From contig CAWJCL010000002.1 in the NCBI GenBank assembly GCA_963841425.1, positions 248,001 through 312,000 on the forward strand: a stretch of 64,000 nucleotides of DNA, given 5' to 3'. The notes below the pieces were generated by a model. The model saw only the letters and a list, made by a program, of their open reading frames with translations, had not been told where the DNA came from and made no database searches. A program made the translations under genes and the position numbers. This stretch comes from DATEOR01 sp963841425 (lineage in GTDB: Bacteria > Actinomycetota > Thermoleophilia > Gaiellales > Gaiellaceae). Positions 41,517 to 50,783 of the stretch are shown in pieces (the stretch's first letter is position 1; each line of letters starts with the position of its first letter).

Positions 41517-43918
41517 GCGTCTGGATCCTGGCGTACCGGGGCTTCGAGCCGGCAAGCGAAGGCCTGCGCGAGGCGCTCTGCACACTTGGGAACGGCTACC
41601 TGGCCACCCGCGGCGCGGCTCCGGAGGCGCGGGCGGACGACGTTCATTACCCCGCCACCTACGCCACGGGTGTCTTCAACCGGCTGTCGAGCACGGTCGC
41701 GGGCCGGACGTTCGAAGACGAGAGCATCGTCAACCTCCCCAACTGGCTCCCGCTCACGTTTCGGGCCGAGGACGGGTGCTGGCTGGCCGAGGCGGAGGTT
41801 CTCGAGCAGCGCCTTGAGCTCGACATGCGCCGGGGAGTGCTGACCAGGCTCGCGCAGGTTCGTGACGACGCAGGCTCCGTGACGACGGTGACGCAACGGC
41901 GCATCGTTTCGATGGACGATCCGCACCTCGTCGCGCTCGAGACCACGCTCGTCCCCGAGAACTGGTCGGGGCTGCTGCAGGTTCGCTCGAGCCTGGACGC
42001 CACAGTCCATAACGCCGGCGTCGCGCGCTATCGCGCGCTCGCAGGCGAGCATCTGACGGCGGTAGAGGCGGGCGAGGCGGACGGCGAGACGGTAGCCCTG
42101 CGGGCACAGACGACAAGCTCGCGCATCCTTGTCGCGGAGGCGGCCCGGACACGCGTTGCTCGGAACGGCGTGGCGCTCACTGTCGAGCGAAGGCTGCTCC
42201 AGGAGCCCGGCAGGGTCGGGCACGAGCTCTCTATTGAAGTTCGTGCACAGGAGCCGGTGACGATCGAGAAAGTCGTCGCCCTCACCACGTCGCGTGACCC
42301 AGCTCTGTCCGAGCCTCGCTACGCGGCCTGCCGCGCGGTTGGCAAGGCGCCGGGTTTCGACGAACTTCTGGAGAAACACGAGCTCGCCTGGCACGTCCTC
42401 TGGCGCCGGTTCGGGGTCTCCCTCGAGGAAGGCAAGGTACGAACCAGCCGCATCGTCAACCTCCACGTGTTCCATCTCCTGCAGACCCTCTCGCCTCACA
42501 GCGCCGCGCTCGACGCGGGCGTGCCGGCTCGCGGCCTCAACGGCGAGGCATACCGCGGCCATATCTTCTGGGATGAGCTCTTCGTCATCCCGTTCATCAC
42601 TCTCCGGCTTCCGAGGCTGGCCCGCGCATTGCTTCGGTACCGCTACCGGCGACTGCGCGAGGCGCGCTGGGCGGCGCAGAAGGCGGGCTACTCAGGGGCC
42701 ATGTTCCCCTGGCAGAGCGGCAGCGACGGGCGGGAGGAAACTCCGCAGCACCACCTTAACCCACGCTCGGGCCGTTGGAACCCTGACAACTCCTCGCTCC
42801 AGCGGCACATCAACGCCGCGATCGCCTACAACGTCTGGCACTACTACCAGATCACGGGCGACGTCGGCTTCCTGGGAGGCTTCGGTGCAGAGCTGATCAT
42901 CGAGATCGCGCGCTTCTGGAGCTCGATCGCCACCTACAACCGCGCGCTCGACCGCTACGACATCCGCGGAGTGATGGGCCCCGACGAGTATCACGACGGC
43001 TATCCCGGCGCATCCGTCGCCGGAGTCGACAACAACACCTACACGAACGTGATGGCGGTCTGGGTACTCTGCCGGGCGCTCGACCTGCTCGAGCTCCTTC
43101 CGTCAGACCGGAGCGACGAGATCCGTCAGCGTCTCTCTGTCACCCCTGGGGAGCTCGAGCGCTGGGAGGACGTTAGCCGGAAGATGCGCCTCGTCTTCCA
43201 CGAGGACGGCGTCCTTAGCCAGTTCGAGGGGTACGAGCAGCTGGAAGAGTTCGACTGGGAGGGCTACCGCTCCCGCTACGGGGACATCAGTCGGCTCGAC
43301 CGGATCCTGGAGAGCGAGGGCGACGCACCGAATCGCTACAAGGTCTCGAAGCAGGCCGACGTGCTCATGCTCTTCTATCTGCTGTCTGCTGACGAGCTGC
43401 GCGAGATCTTCGCGCGGCTCGGCTACGAATTCGCCGAGGAGACGATTCCACAGGCGGTCGAGTACTATCTCGACCGGACATCGAACGGCTCCACCCTCAG
43501 CCGCCTCGTGCACGCATGGGTGCTTGCCCGCTCCGACCGAAGCCGTTCCTGGGACTTCTTTCTCGAGGCCCTCGAGAGCGATATCTCCGACACGCAGGGC
43601 GGCACGACGCCCGAGGGAATCCATCTGGGAGCGATGGTTGGGACGCTCGACCTGCTACAGCGCTGCTACACAGGGCTCGAGATCCGCAACGATGTCCTCT
43701 GGCTCGACCCCCAGCTGCCGAGGGAGCTGAGGCGGCTCGTCTTCACGGTCCTCTACCGCGGGCAACTGCTCGAGCTCGACTTCGCAGACGGGGGTGTGAC
43801 CCTTGCTTCGAAGACCTCGAGGGGCGCGCCGATCTCCGTCGGGATCGGGGGGACCGTGACCGAGCTCGAGGCGGGCGGTCGGCTCGAGGTGCTTGCGCCG
43901 GCGCCGCCGGCCCCCTAA
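41513..43918 (+). CDS. GH65 disaccharide phosphorylase (maltose/trehalose/kojibiose type)
   Basis: 801 residues. The N-terminal beta-sandwich (about 1-270) is followed by the (alpha/alpha)6 barrel with the catalytic acid region GPDEYHDGYPG near residue 490, upstream GHIFWDELFVIPF, and later NGSTLSRLVHAWVLARSD. These are GH65 hallmarks. With phosphate the enzyme splits an alpha-glucosyl disaccharide to beta-glucose 1-phosphate and glucose. Which disaccharide is not certain. Its coupling (ATGA) to beta-phosphoglucomutase supports a sugar-salvage operon. Confidence 0.95.
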   Translation: MSVWILAYRGFEPASEGLREALCTLGNGYLATRGAAPEARADDVHYPATYATGVFNRLSSTVAGRTFEDESIVNLPNWLPLTFRAEDGCWLAEAEVLEQRLELDMRRGVLTRLAQVRDDAGSVTTVTQRRIVSMDDPHLVALETTLVPENWSGLLQVRSSLDATVHNAGVARYRALAGEHLTAVEAGEADGETVALRAQTTSSRILVAEAARTRVARNGVALTVERRLLQEPGRVGHELSIEVRAQEPVTIEKVVALTTSRDPALSEPRYAACRAVGKAPGFDELLEKHELAWHVLWRRFGVSLEEGKVRTSRIVNLHVFHLLQTLSPHSAALDAGVPARGLNGEAYRGHIFWDELFVIPFITLRLPRLARALLRYRYRRLREARWAAQKAGYSGAMFPWQSGSDGREETPQHHLNPRSGRWNPDNSSLQRHINAAIAYNVWHYYQITGDVGFLGGFGAELIIEIARFWSSIATYNRALDRYDIRGVMGPDEYHDGYPGASVAGVDNNTYTNVMAVWVLCRALDLLELLPSDRSDEIRQRLSVTPGELERWEDVSRKMRLVFHEDGVLSQFEGYEQLEEFDWEGYRSRYGDISRLDRILESEGDAPNRYKVSKQADVLMLFYLLSADELREIFARLGYEFAEETIPQAVEYYLDRTSNGSTLSRLVHAWVLARSDRSRSWDFFLEALESDISDTQGGTTPEGIHLGAMVGTLDLLQRCYTGLEIRNDVLWLDPQLPRELRRLVFTVLYRGQLLELDFADGGVTLASKTSRGAPISVGIGGTVTELEAGGRLEVLAPAPPAP

Positions 43919-44396
43919 GCGCGCGACTTGCGCAGCTCGCTCGGGTGTCTGCTACTGCTCCCATTCGATCACCGTCGCTCAATCTCGCGGAGGACCGCCC
44001 TGTACTCGATCCGGTCGAAGTCCCTAATGATCGCGTCCGGATGATCGTTGTAGTAAGGAGTCTGCCGCGGCGAGAACTCGAAGCTGCGCCTCCGGGAAGC
44101 AGTCGGATCGCTGTCCCCGATTCGATTACCTCGGGATGTAACGGTTGTCGCGATCCATTTTTGGCTTGAACCTGAGGTGGAGGCGGCGGGAATCGAACCC
44201 GCGTCCGAAGCCCCCGACCGCCACCATCACCCCAGGAGCGTCGTCCGGCAGCTGCCTCCAGACGCCGAACAGGTGGATGTCGTCCCCTCCGTTGAGTCCC
44301 GCCTGCCATCCGCGCGTTGATCGATCGAGCCAGATCGACTGATCCTTCAAGCTGGACGGGCCGTCCGTGGCCGTGACAATCCGCAATGGAATGTCC
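43919..44396. other. Non-coding/remnant stretch (478 bp)
   Basis: No intact gene. On the minus strand 43969-44090 encodes a short tail (FEFSPRQTPYYNDHPDAIIR, then RIEYRAVLREIERR) that looks like the end of a real protein but has no start. A tmRNA-3'-end-like piece lies at 44176-44209. An open frame at 44126-44386 on the minus strand reads GRGFDSRRLH through that RNA-like piece and is not taken as a gene. Confidence 0.55.
44176..44209 (-). ncRNA. tmRNA (ssrA) 3'-end-like fragment, possible attachment-site remnant
   Basis: On the minus strand, TTCGGACGCGGGTTCGATTC is followed by CCGCCGCCTCCACC. It contains a perfect T-arm (GCGGG TTCGATT CCCGC) and a CTCCACC acceptor end, very like the 3' end of bacterial tmRNA. 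The rest of a tmRNA gene (tag region, pseudoknots, 5' end) is not found upstream. The 3' end of ssrA is a frequent integration site, so this may be a leftover att copy. Confidence 0.5.
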
Positions 44397-45053
44397 TCAG
44401 CGGCCCGGGGCGCCGGCTATCGGAGCCAGAACAATTGCCCGGGCGACCTGATCTTGCCGGGCGAGCCAGAGGCCGACCACGATCAGCCACACCGGAACGA
44501 GGACGAACCCGAAGAACCCGAGCGGGGTCAGGAGCGATGCTCCGATGACAATCGTCGCCCAGGCTAGCGGGCTCGGTAGCATCCGGTTGCGGCGAGCACC
44601 GAGGCCGGTCGCGAGCAACATGGCCGCGAAGGCCGCGTTCCACGCCAGCCAATCGTAGGAGTGGAATTGGTTCAGCGTATAGACGGTCTGCTGCTCGCCC
44701 TCGTGGGCGGCGTTCGTCATCGCTCCTTCGAGCATCCCGACCAGCGCGAATCCGGCAGACCCGAGGAGCGCGCCGCCGAAGGCGACCGAGCCGTGGCCGG
44801 CGTCGCCGCTCCCCTGCGCGAGCCGACGGCGGAGACCTGCTCCGAAGAAGATGAGCAGGAGGGCAATCAGGGGCGCGACGAGGAGCGCCACGATCTGGTG
44901 CCGGCCCCGGTCGTCCTGCCAGTAGGAGAATGTCTCGGCCGGTCCGACCTCGCTGCTGGGGTCGTTCCAGAGCAGCACAAGACCGACGAAGAACAACAGT
45001 CCGGCGAGCACGCCGGCGAGTGGCAAGAAGCGGTCGAATCGTTCGGACACCAT
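44397..45053 (-). CDS. Six-span membrane protein of unknown function
   Basis: 218 residues and about six helices (e.g. LAGVLAGLLFFVGLVLLW, QIVALLVAPLIALLLIFFG, VAFGGALLGSAGFALVG and a C-terminal pair). The second half has HSYDWLAWNAAFAAMLLATG. It resembles DUF4386-like actinobacterial membrane proteins, but the family assignment is not firm. No partner genes are evident. Confidence 0.75.
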   Translation of the reverse strand: MVSERFDRFLPLAGVLAGLLFFVGLVLLWNDPSSEVGPAETFSYWQDDRGRHQIVALLVAPLIALLLIFFGAGLRRRLAQGSGDAGHGSVAFGGALLGSAGFALVGMLEGAMTNAAHEGEQQTVYTLNQFHSYDWLAWNAAFAAMLLATGLGARRNRMLPSPLAWATIVIGASLLTPLGFFGFVLVPVWLIVVGLWLARQDQVARAIVLAPIAGAPGR

Positions 45054-45154
45054 CCTGTTCCTCTCTTTGGGGTCAGCCCGACGCTACGGCGCCGCGCGCT
45101 CGCAGTCGTCGTGGCGCGCACTGAGATGCGCCTCCGTGCCAGCACCGGGATCTT

Positions 45155-45804
45155 TCAGACAGTCGAAGCGCGCAGGTACGCCAGAACCGCGAGTACCCGC
45201 CGGTGGTCGTCCCCGCTGATCGGAAGGCCGAGCTTGCCGAGGATCGGAACGGACGTGCGTCTCGACCGTTCTTTCCGTTAGCCAGAGCCGCTTCGCAATT
45301 GCGGCGTTCGTTCGCCCCTCGGCCATCAGCGCGAGCACCTCCCGCTCGCGCGGCGTCAACTCAGCGAGCGTGTCGTCGCGGGGCTGCGGCGAGAGGAGCG
45401 TGGCGACGACCTCGGGATCGAGCGCCGACCCGCCTTCGCTCACACGCCGAGCGGCGTCGAGGAAGTCGTCGACGTCGAGCACACGGTGCTTGAGCAGGTA
45501 CCCGAAGCCTCCCGCCCCGACGAGCTCGAGGGCGTAGCGGGTCTCGACATGCTGCGAGAGGACGAGGACGGCAGTGTGCGGATGCTCCCGGCGGATGTCG
45601 GCGGCGGCGCGCATGCCCTCGTCCTCGTAGTCGGGCGGCATGCGGACGTCCACGACGGCGAGATCTGGCTCGTGCTCGGCGACGACGGCCATCAGGGCCT
45701 GGGCGTCCCCCGACCCGCGCGACGACCTCGTGGCCGGCATCCTCGAGCAGGCCGGCAAGGCCCTCCCTCAGAAGGACGGTGTCCTCGGCGATCACGATCC
45801 GCAT
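45155..45804 (-). pseudogene. NarL/LuxR-type response regulator with two frameshifts
   Basis: The receiver start (MRIVIAEDTVLLREGLAGLL, from 45804) and the rest of the receiver (PDLAVVDVRMPPDYEDEGM) are in different frames, with one extra C in the CCCCC run at 45707-45711. The LuxR helix-turn-helix (LTPREREVLALMAEGRTNAA and RTVETHVRS) is fine, but the last helix (ILGKLGLPISGDDHRRVLAV) is in another frame because of one extra base near 45245. The ancestral stop is at 45155. Either the gene is dead or the assembly has single-base errors here. Confidence 0.7.
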
Positions 45805-47808
45805 GGAATCTCCACCTCGATCCGCGTGCCTGCGCCTACAGGACTGTGAATGAGGAGCGTCCCGCCCTGCGCCTCGACCCGGTCGGCCAAGCCCACGAGT
45901 CCGCTCCCCTGGCCGATCGTCGCACCGCCGCTGCCGTCGTCCACGACCACCAGCTGCAGCGCTCCGTCCGCGACGATCGCCTCGACACCGAACCCGGGAT
46001 GGCGAGCCGTGCTTGACGGCGTTCGTTACCGCTTCGCAGACCACGAAGTAGGCGGCCGCCTCGACCTCTTCCGGTAGCCGCGCGTCAGTCGCTTCCAGGT
46101 CGACCGGGACGGGCGCAGCGCGGACGAGGTCGGCGAGAGCCGCCGCGAGCCCTTCGTCTAGCCGTGGCGGGCGCACGCCGGCGGCGATCGTCCGCAGATC
46201 TTCGATCGCCTCTCCAATCTCGTCCACCGCCGAGCCGAGCGCCGGGCCTAGGATCTGTGCCTCGCGCGGAAGGGAGCGCTGCATCCGACGCAGCACGATC
46301 CCGAGCGTCACGAGCCGCTGCTGGGCGCCGTCGTGAAGATCGCGCTCGAGCCGTCTGCGCTCCTCGTAGCCCGCCCGCACGACCTTCGCTCTCGACTCCT
46401 CCGCCTCGGCGAGCTGGAGCCGCACCTCGACTCGGAGTCTCGCGATCTCGATCGCAAGGCTGGAGGCGTCGAGGATGCTGCGGAGCAGATCGGGGCGGTC
46501 GAGCAAGGCGCGCTTGTGGCGGAGGAGCCCGATCTCCTGTCCTCGGTGCTCCACAGACGTGACGGCGCGCCCGTCGCCGACCGGCTTCACGACCACGGCC
46601 CCGAAGCAATCGGCATACGCGTCGCTCGCAGGCAGTCGGAAGAGCAGCTCGGCGCTCGGGTCGCGAAGGGCCGACGCGACCACGGTCCCGACCTCCTCCG
46701 GCTCGCGCCGTCCCTCACGAACGTCGTCGACGAATGCGCGTACGCGTCGCAGCCCCTCGTAGCGCGCGCGGTCGAAGCGCCAGTCCACCGCAGCCTGAGC
46801 CCGGCTCCGCAGCGGCCCGAAGGCAGCCGCGACGACGAGGACCGCGAGCGCCGTCACCCAGGTTGAGCCCCGTCCGACCGCGACACCCCCGAGGAGCGAG
46901 ACGAGCGTATACACCAGGCCGAGCAACGCAGTGACCACGCTGTAGACGACTGTCCGGTTGATCAGTCGATCGATCTCGTACAACCGGTAACGCGTCACGG
47001 CCACGCCGACCGCGAGCGCCATGGCAGCCTCCATTCCGAGCAAGAGCGCGACCACGGCCCCGCCAGCGCCGCTCTCGCCGACCGCGAGGCTCCAGATGAG
47101 GAACCAGACGACCCCCGACGGGATCAGGAGCGCCGCATATGCGAGCCAGAGCATCTGCAGCCGCTCGATCCCTTTGGAGCGCCGGTAGCGGACCCGGACC
47201 GCGGCAGCGCCGACGATCAGGCTGGCGAAGACGGACAACCAGGCCACGGGTCGCAGGAACCCGAGGGCGTCCGGAAGCCGTAACGACACCGGATTCGCCA
47301 CGTCCGCGAACGGCGGCTCGAGCTCGTCCGCAAGCACCAGCGCCACCATGAGGAGCGTCATCGCGCTTGCCGCGAAGAGTGCGTACGGGCGCCACCGCCG
47401 CGACGGAAGCCGGCCGTCCGGAAACAGGAACGCGACAGCCAGTGGCCAGGCGAAGAAGACGGGCCACAGTGAGGAAACCAGCGCGGCCCACGAGCCGCCG
47501 GGAAGCGACTCCGGATGCGCTTCGAGCGCGACCGACGCGTACGGACTCGCCCCGAGCACAGCCGCAAGCGACAGCGCGCCCACTACGAGGATCCAGCCAA
47601 TCGGGTTGCGTGCCTGCCGCGCGACGATCAACGCGCCCACCACAGCAGGCGCCGAGACGGCGGCGACAAGGAACGGATACAACCACCAGGAGCCGGCGTC
47701 GGAAACGTGCTGTTCGGCCGCGATCCGGTCGAGCACCACCCCTCCCGCGATCATGGCCAAAGCCACGATCGCCAGGCACCAGGCAATCACGCGGGGTGCA
47801 GTCCGCAC
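45792..47808 (-). pseudogene. NarX/DesK-type sensor histidine kinase with C-terminal frameshift
   Basis: GTG 47808 starts a protein with about eight membrane helices, a GAF-like middle part, and the HisKA_3 box EERRRLERDLHDGAQQRLV. After AVTNAVKHGSPSRVR the frame changes. One extra base near 45987 moves the rest of the ATPase domain (VEAIVADGALQLVVVDDG, GLVGLADRVEAQGGTL) to another frame, which ends at a TGA overlapping the response-regulator start. As written the kinase lacks its G boxes. The neighbouring regulator also has single-base frameshifts. Confidence 0.7.
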
Positions 47809-47903
47809 ACCGTCATTCTCGTGGAGTGGTGCCCCCTTGGCCACAGTGCTACCACCGATTCGCCGGTCGTGGGAGCTACATCGCCGTGGTGACCAGCCCT
47901 GAT

Positions 47904-49439
47904 TCAGAGGTTGATAGTGCCCGTCGAGGCGAGCATGCCCTCGTACAGCGAGGCGATGCGGGTCGCGACCGTATCCCATGCGTAGGCACCGCGGATCTGC
48001 TCGTAGGCCGCCTCGCCGCGCACACCCCGTTCCTTGGCATCGTTGACCACCTCGACGAGAGTGGCGGCGAGTGCGACTTCGTCGTCGGGATCGACGAGCC
48101 AGCCATTCGGACGTCCGGGGGTGGTGTTGATGAAGGAGAGGGGGCCGCCGGTGCGGGTCGCGACCACGGGCAGCCCGCAGGCCATCGCCTCCAGGTACAC
48201 CTGGCCGAAGGGCTCGTCGACCGACGGCGCCACGAGCACATCGGCCGCGTTCAGCCCCTCAGGCAGGTCGTCGTGTCCCCGCCAGCCGGCGAAGAAGATC
48301 CCCTCGCTCCCGCCGGAGCGCGCCACCTCGACAGGGTGCTCTCCCTCCCACTCGCCGGGGTGCCCACCCCAGACAACGAGCGGTGCGGGGCGCTGGAAGC
48401 TCGACCGTGCCCGCTGGTAGGCGCGCACGAGGAGCGGCACACGCTTGAAGGCGAGGAAACGCCCGACGTACAGCAGCACCGGGTTGGCCTCGCCCGTCCT
48501 CGGATCGGCGAAGATCGCCAGGTCGTCGGCTCCGTAGCGAACCGAGCCGGCCACACCTGAGGCGTTCCATCCGCGAGGATCGTCTACGAGCCACGCACGC
48601 CATCGCTCCCGGCTCTCTTCCGGGCAGAGGCGATGTCGGTCGAAGCGCTCTACGTCGACGCCATTCGAGATGACCTCGACTCTTGACGCATCGATACCGA
48701 GCAGACGGACGGCCTCGTCGCGAGCGTGGGGCGAGATCGCGACGAGCTGACTGGCGCGCCGCGCGTTGGCCTGCAGGCGAGCCTGCCAGGCGTCGCCGTG
48801 TCGCCATGCCTCCCAGCGCGTACTCTGAAAGAGTTCACGCTCGGCCTCGGTGAGCCGGGCTTCGACCCGACCACGCCCTGCGCCGGCGGCCATCCCTGTG
48901 AGATCGGTGTCGAGACGCAGCGCCAGCTCGTGGCGGCGACGTATCCCGTCGAGCATCTTGAGCTCGGTGCCGTGCAGATGCGCGAGGACGGGCAGGTTTG
49001 GTGACACCCGCGCAAGCGCGTCGTGCTGCGGCGTGAGGTGATGAAGGTGCGCGAGCGCCGCCTCCCCGGCCCCGCCCTGGGCCAGGAGCCGTTGCCAGGC
49101 GGCGACCTGTCGCTCGGCCTCTCGATCGTCGAGCGAGGCGAACAGTCGGTCAGGCGCCCCCACACGATCCTCGAACGACGGATGCAACGGCATCTCAGCG
49201 GCCATCCCGTCATCACCCCTCTCGAACGCCTCCAGCGCGGGGGTGAAGTCGGCTGCCACGACGTCGAGCCCGGCGAAGAACGTGGCTGCGTTTGCCACGG
49301 CTCCCGGCTCCCCGAGCGACCCTGTGAAGAGCCGAACCGGCCAGCCTTTGCGATCGAGGGCTGCGGCGAGATAGCGGGCGACCTGCGCCGACCCGCCGCG
49401 CGGATAGAAGAGCAGCCCCATCGTCACGGGCTTTCCCAC
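47904..49439 (-). CDS. GT4-family glycosyltransferase
   Basis: 511 residues. The N-terminal Rossmann domain has FYPRGGSAQVARYLAAALDR and LPVLAHLHGTELKML. The C-terminal one has VLLYVGRFLAFKRVPLLV, then VLVAPSVDEPFGQVYLEAMA and CGLPVVATRTGGP. The EX7E motif lies around DEPFGQVYLE. It is a retaining transferase using a nucleotide sugar; acceptor unknown. A central insertion (about 180-230) is Arg/Ala-rich. The gene seems to stand alone. Confidence 0.9.
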   Translation of the reverse strand: MGKPVTMGLLFYPRGGSAQVARYLAAALDRKGWPVRLFTGSLGEPGAVANAATFFAGLDVVAADFTPALEAFERGDDGMAAEMPLHPSFEDRVGAPDRLFASLDDREAERQVAAWQRLLAQGGAGEAALAHLHHLTPQHDALARVSPNLPVLAHLHGTELKMLDGIRRRHELALRLDTDLTGMAAGAGRGRVEARLTEAERELFQSTRWEAWRHGDAWQARLQANARRASQLVAISPHARDEAVRLLGIDASRVEVISNGVDVERFDRHRLCPEESRERWRAWLVDDPRGWNASGVAGSVRYGADDLAIFADPRTGEANPVLLYVGRFLAFKRVPLLVRAYQRARSSFQRPAPLVVWGGHPGEWEGEHPVEVARSGGSEGIFFAGWRGHDDLPEGLNAADVLVAPSVDEPFGQVYLEAMACGLPVVATRTGGPLSFINTTPGRPNGWLVDPDDEVALAATLVEVVNDAKERGVRGEAAYEQIRGAYAWDTVATRIASLYEGMLASTGTINL

Positions 49440-49485
49440 GCCCAGGTTCTAGCTGACAGCGGGCGCAGAGGGCGGCTCGGTTGAT

Positions 49486-49962
49486 TCAGTCTGGAGCGGC
49501 CGCCAAGATGCGAGCAGCCGCCTGCACCGCCTCGATCATCGACGTGTAGCCGGTGCACCGGCAGAGGTTGCCGGCGAGGGCGGCGCGGATCTCGTCCTCA
49601 TCCGGGTCCGGCCGGCGGCGGAGGAAAGCGTCGACGGACATGAGGATGCCCGGTGTGCAGAAGCCGCACTGGAGCGCGTGGGCGTCCTGGAAGGCCCGCT
49701 GCAGAGGATGGAGGTCGTCGCCGAAAGCGAGTGCCTCGACGGTGCGGACGGAGCGGCCGTCGGCCTGGACGGCGAGCATGAGGCACGAGCGCACCGGCTC
49801 CTCGTCCAACTGCACCGTGCACGCGCCGCAGACGCCGTGCTCACAGCCGACGTTCGTCCCAGTGAGCCCCTCCGCGCGGATCCAGTCGGAGAGAAGCGTG
49901 CGCGGCTCGACCTGGCCTGCGTGGAGCCGGCCGTTGATCTCGACGGCGATCCGCCGCTTCAC
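49486..49962 (-). CDS. Molybdenum hydroxylase small subunit ([2Fe-2S] protein)
   Basis: 158 residues. Plant-type cluster ligands Cys40, 45, 48 and 60 sit in VGCEHGVCGACTVQL and the following region; the second cluster uses Cys99, 102, 134 and 136 (LQCGFCTPGI, LCRCTGY). This is the small electron-transfer subunit of xanthine-dehydrogenase-family enzymes. It overlaps the FAD-subunit gene, so the three subunits are made together. It is the last gene of the minus-strand catabolic operon starting at 57592. Confidence 0.95.
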   Translation of the reverse strand: MKRRIAVEINGRLHAGQVEPRTLLSDWIRAEGLTGTNVGCEHGVCGACTVQLDEEPVRSCLMLAVQADGRSVRTVEALAFGDDLHPLQRAFQDAHALQCGFCTPGILMSVDAFLRRRPDPDEDEIRAALAGNLCRCTGYTSMIEAVQAAARILAAAPD

Positions 49963-50783
49963 GCCGCTCTCTCCAGCGCGAGCGTGAGCGCCCTTCGCGT
50001 GAGCTCGACGGCGAGCGCCCGGCGGTAGCCGGCCTCAGCGACGACGTCGACCGCCTCGGCGGCCAGCGTCGCAGCCTCGCCGGCGTCCGCCCCCCTCGCG
50101 AGCGCCTCCTGCACGGCGACCGCGCGCATTGGAGTCGGCCCCGCCGCGAGGAGGACGACCGAGGCGCCGTCGGCCCCGACGACGACGGCCGCCCCGCCGA
50201 GCGCGAAGTCGCCATGCACTCGCGCGTGCTCGACAATTGCTGCCCCGCGCCCGGCCGGCACGGGCGGGACCGCGATCTCGACAAGGAGCTCGTCCGGCTC
50301 GAGCACCGTCGTCAAATGCGTGAAGAAGAAGTTCTCGGCCGCGAGCGCGCGAGAGCCGCGCGCCGAGCGAACGCAGAACACCGCCCCGAGCGCGGTGAGC
50401 GCCGCCGGGAGCTCAGCGGCGGGGTCGGCATGCGCGGCCGAGCCGCCCACCGTTCCGCGGGCGCGGATTGCTGCGTGGCCGACCAAGCGGGCGGCCTCCG
50501 CAAGGAGTGGCCAGCGGTCGGCCACGAGCGGCGAGCGCTCGATCTCGGCCGTCCGCGTCAGGGCCCCGATCCGGAGCGTCCCCTCCTTCTCCTGCAGGTA
50601 CGCGAGCTCGTCGATCCGGTTCACGTCGACCAGCCGCTCCGGCCGCGCAAGGCGGAAGTTCATGAGCGGCACGAGGCTCTGTCCGCCCGCCAGCACCTTC
50701 GCCTCGTCGCCGTGGCGGGCCAGGAGGTCGAGTGCCTCGTCCACCGAGCGGGGGTCGTCGTAGGCAAACGGTGCCGGCTTCAC
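49959..50783 (-). CDS. Molybdenum hydroxylase FAD-binding medium subunit
   Basis: 274 residues from GTG 50783, which overlaps the large-subunit stop as GTGA. The FAD-binding signature AGGQSLVPLMNFRLARP is near residue 32 and RGTVGGSAAHADPAAELPAA near 106-125. It accepts electrons from the iron-sulfur clusters and passes them on to an acceptor. The open frame continues upstream, but that part is the large-subunit gene in another frame. Confidence 0.9.
   Translation of the reverse strand: MKPAPFAYDDPRSVDEALDLLARHGDEAKVLAGGQSLVPLMNFRLARPERLVDVNRIDELAYLQEKEGTLRIGALTRTAEIERSPLVADRWPLLAEAARLVGHAAIRARGTVGGSAAHADPAAELPAALTALGAVFCVRSARGSRALAAENFFFTHLTTVLEPDELLVEIAVPPVPAGRGAAIVEHARVHGDFALGGAAVVVGADGASVVLLAAGPTPMRAVAVQEALARGADAGEAATLAAEAVDVVAEAGYRRALAVELTRRALTLALERAA

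Noticed and set aside
44126..44386. Protein-like frame ending GRGFDSRRLH
   Set aside because: That ending is the usual mistranslation of a tRNA/tmRNA T-arm; no start signal or family match.
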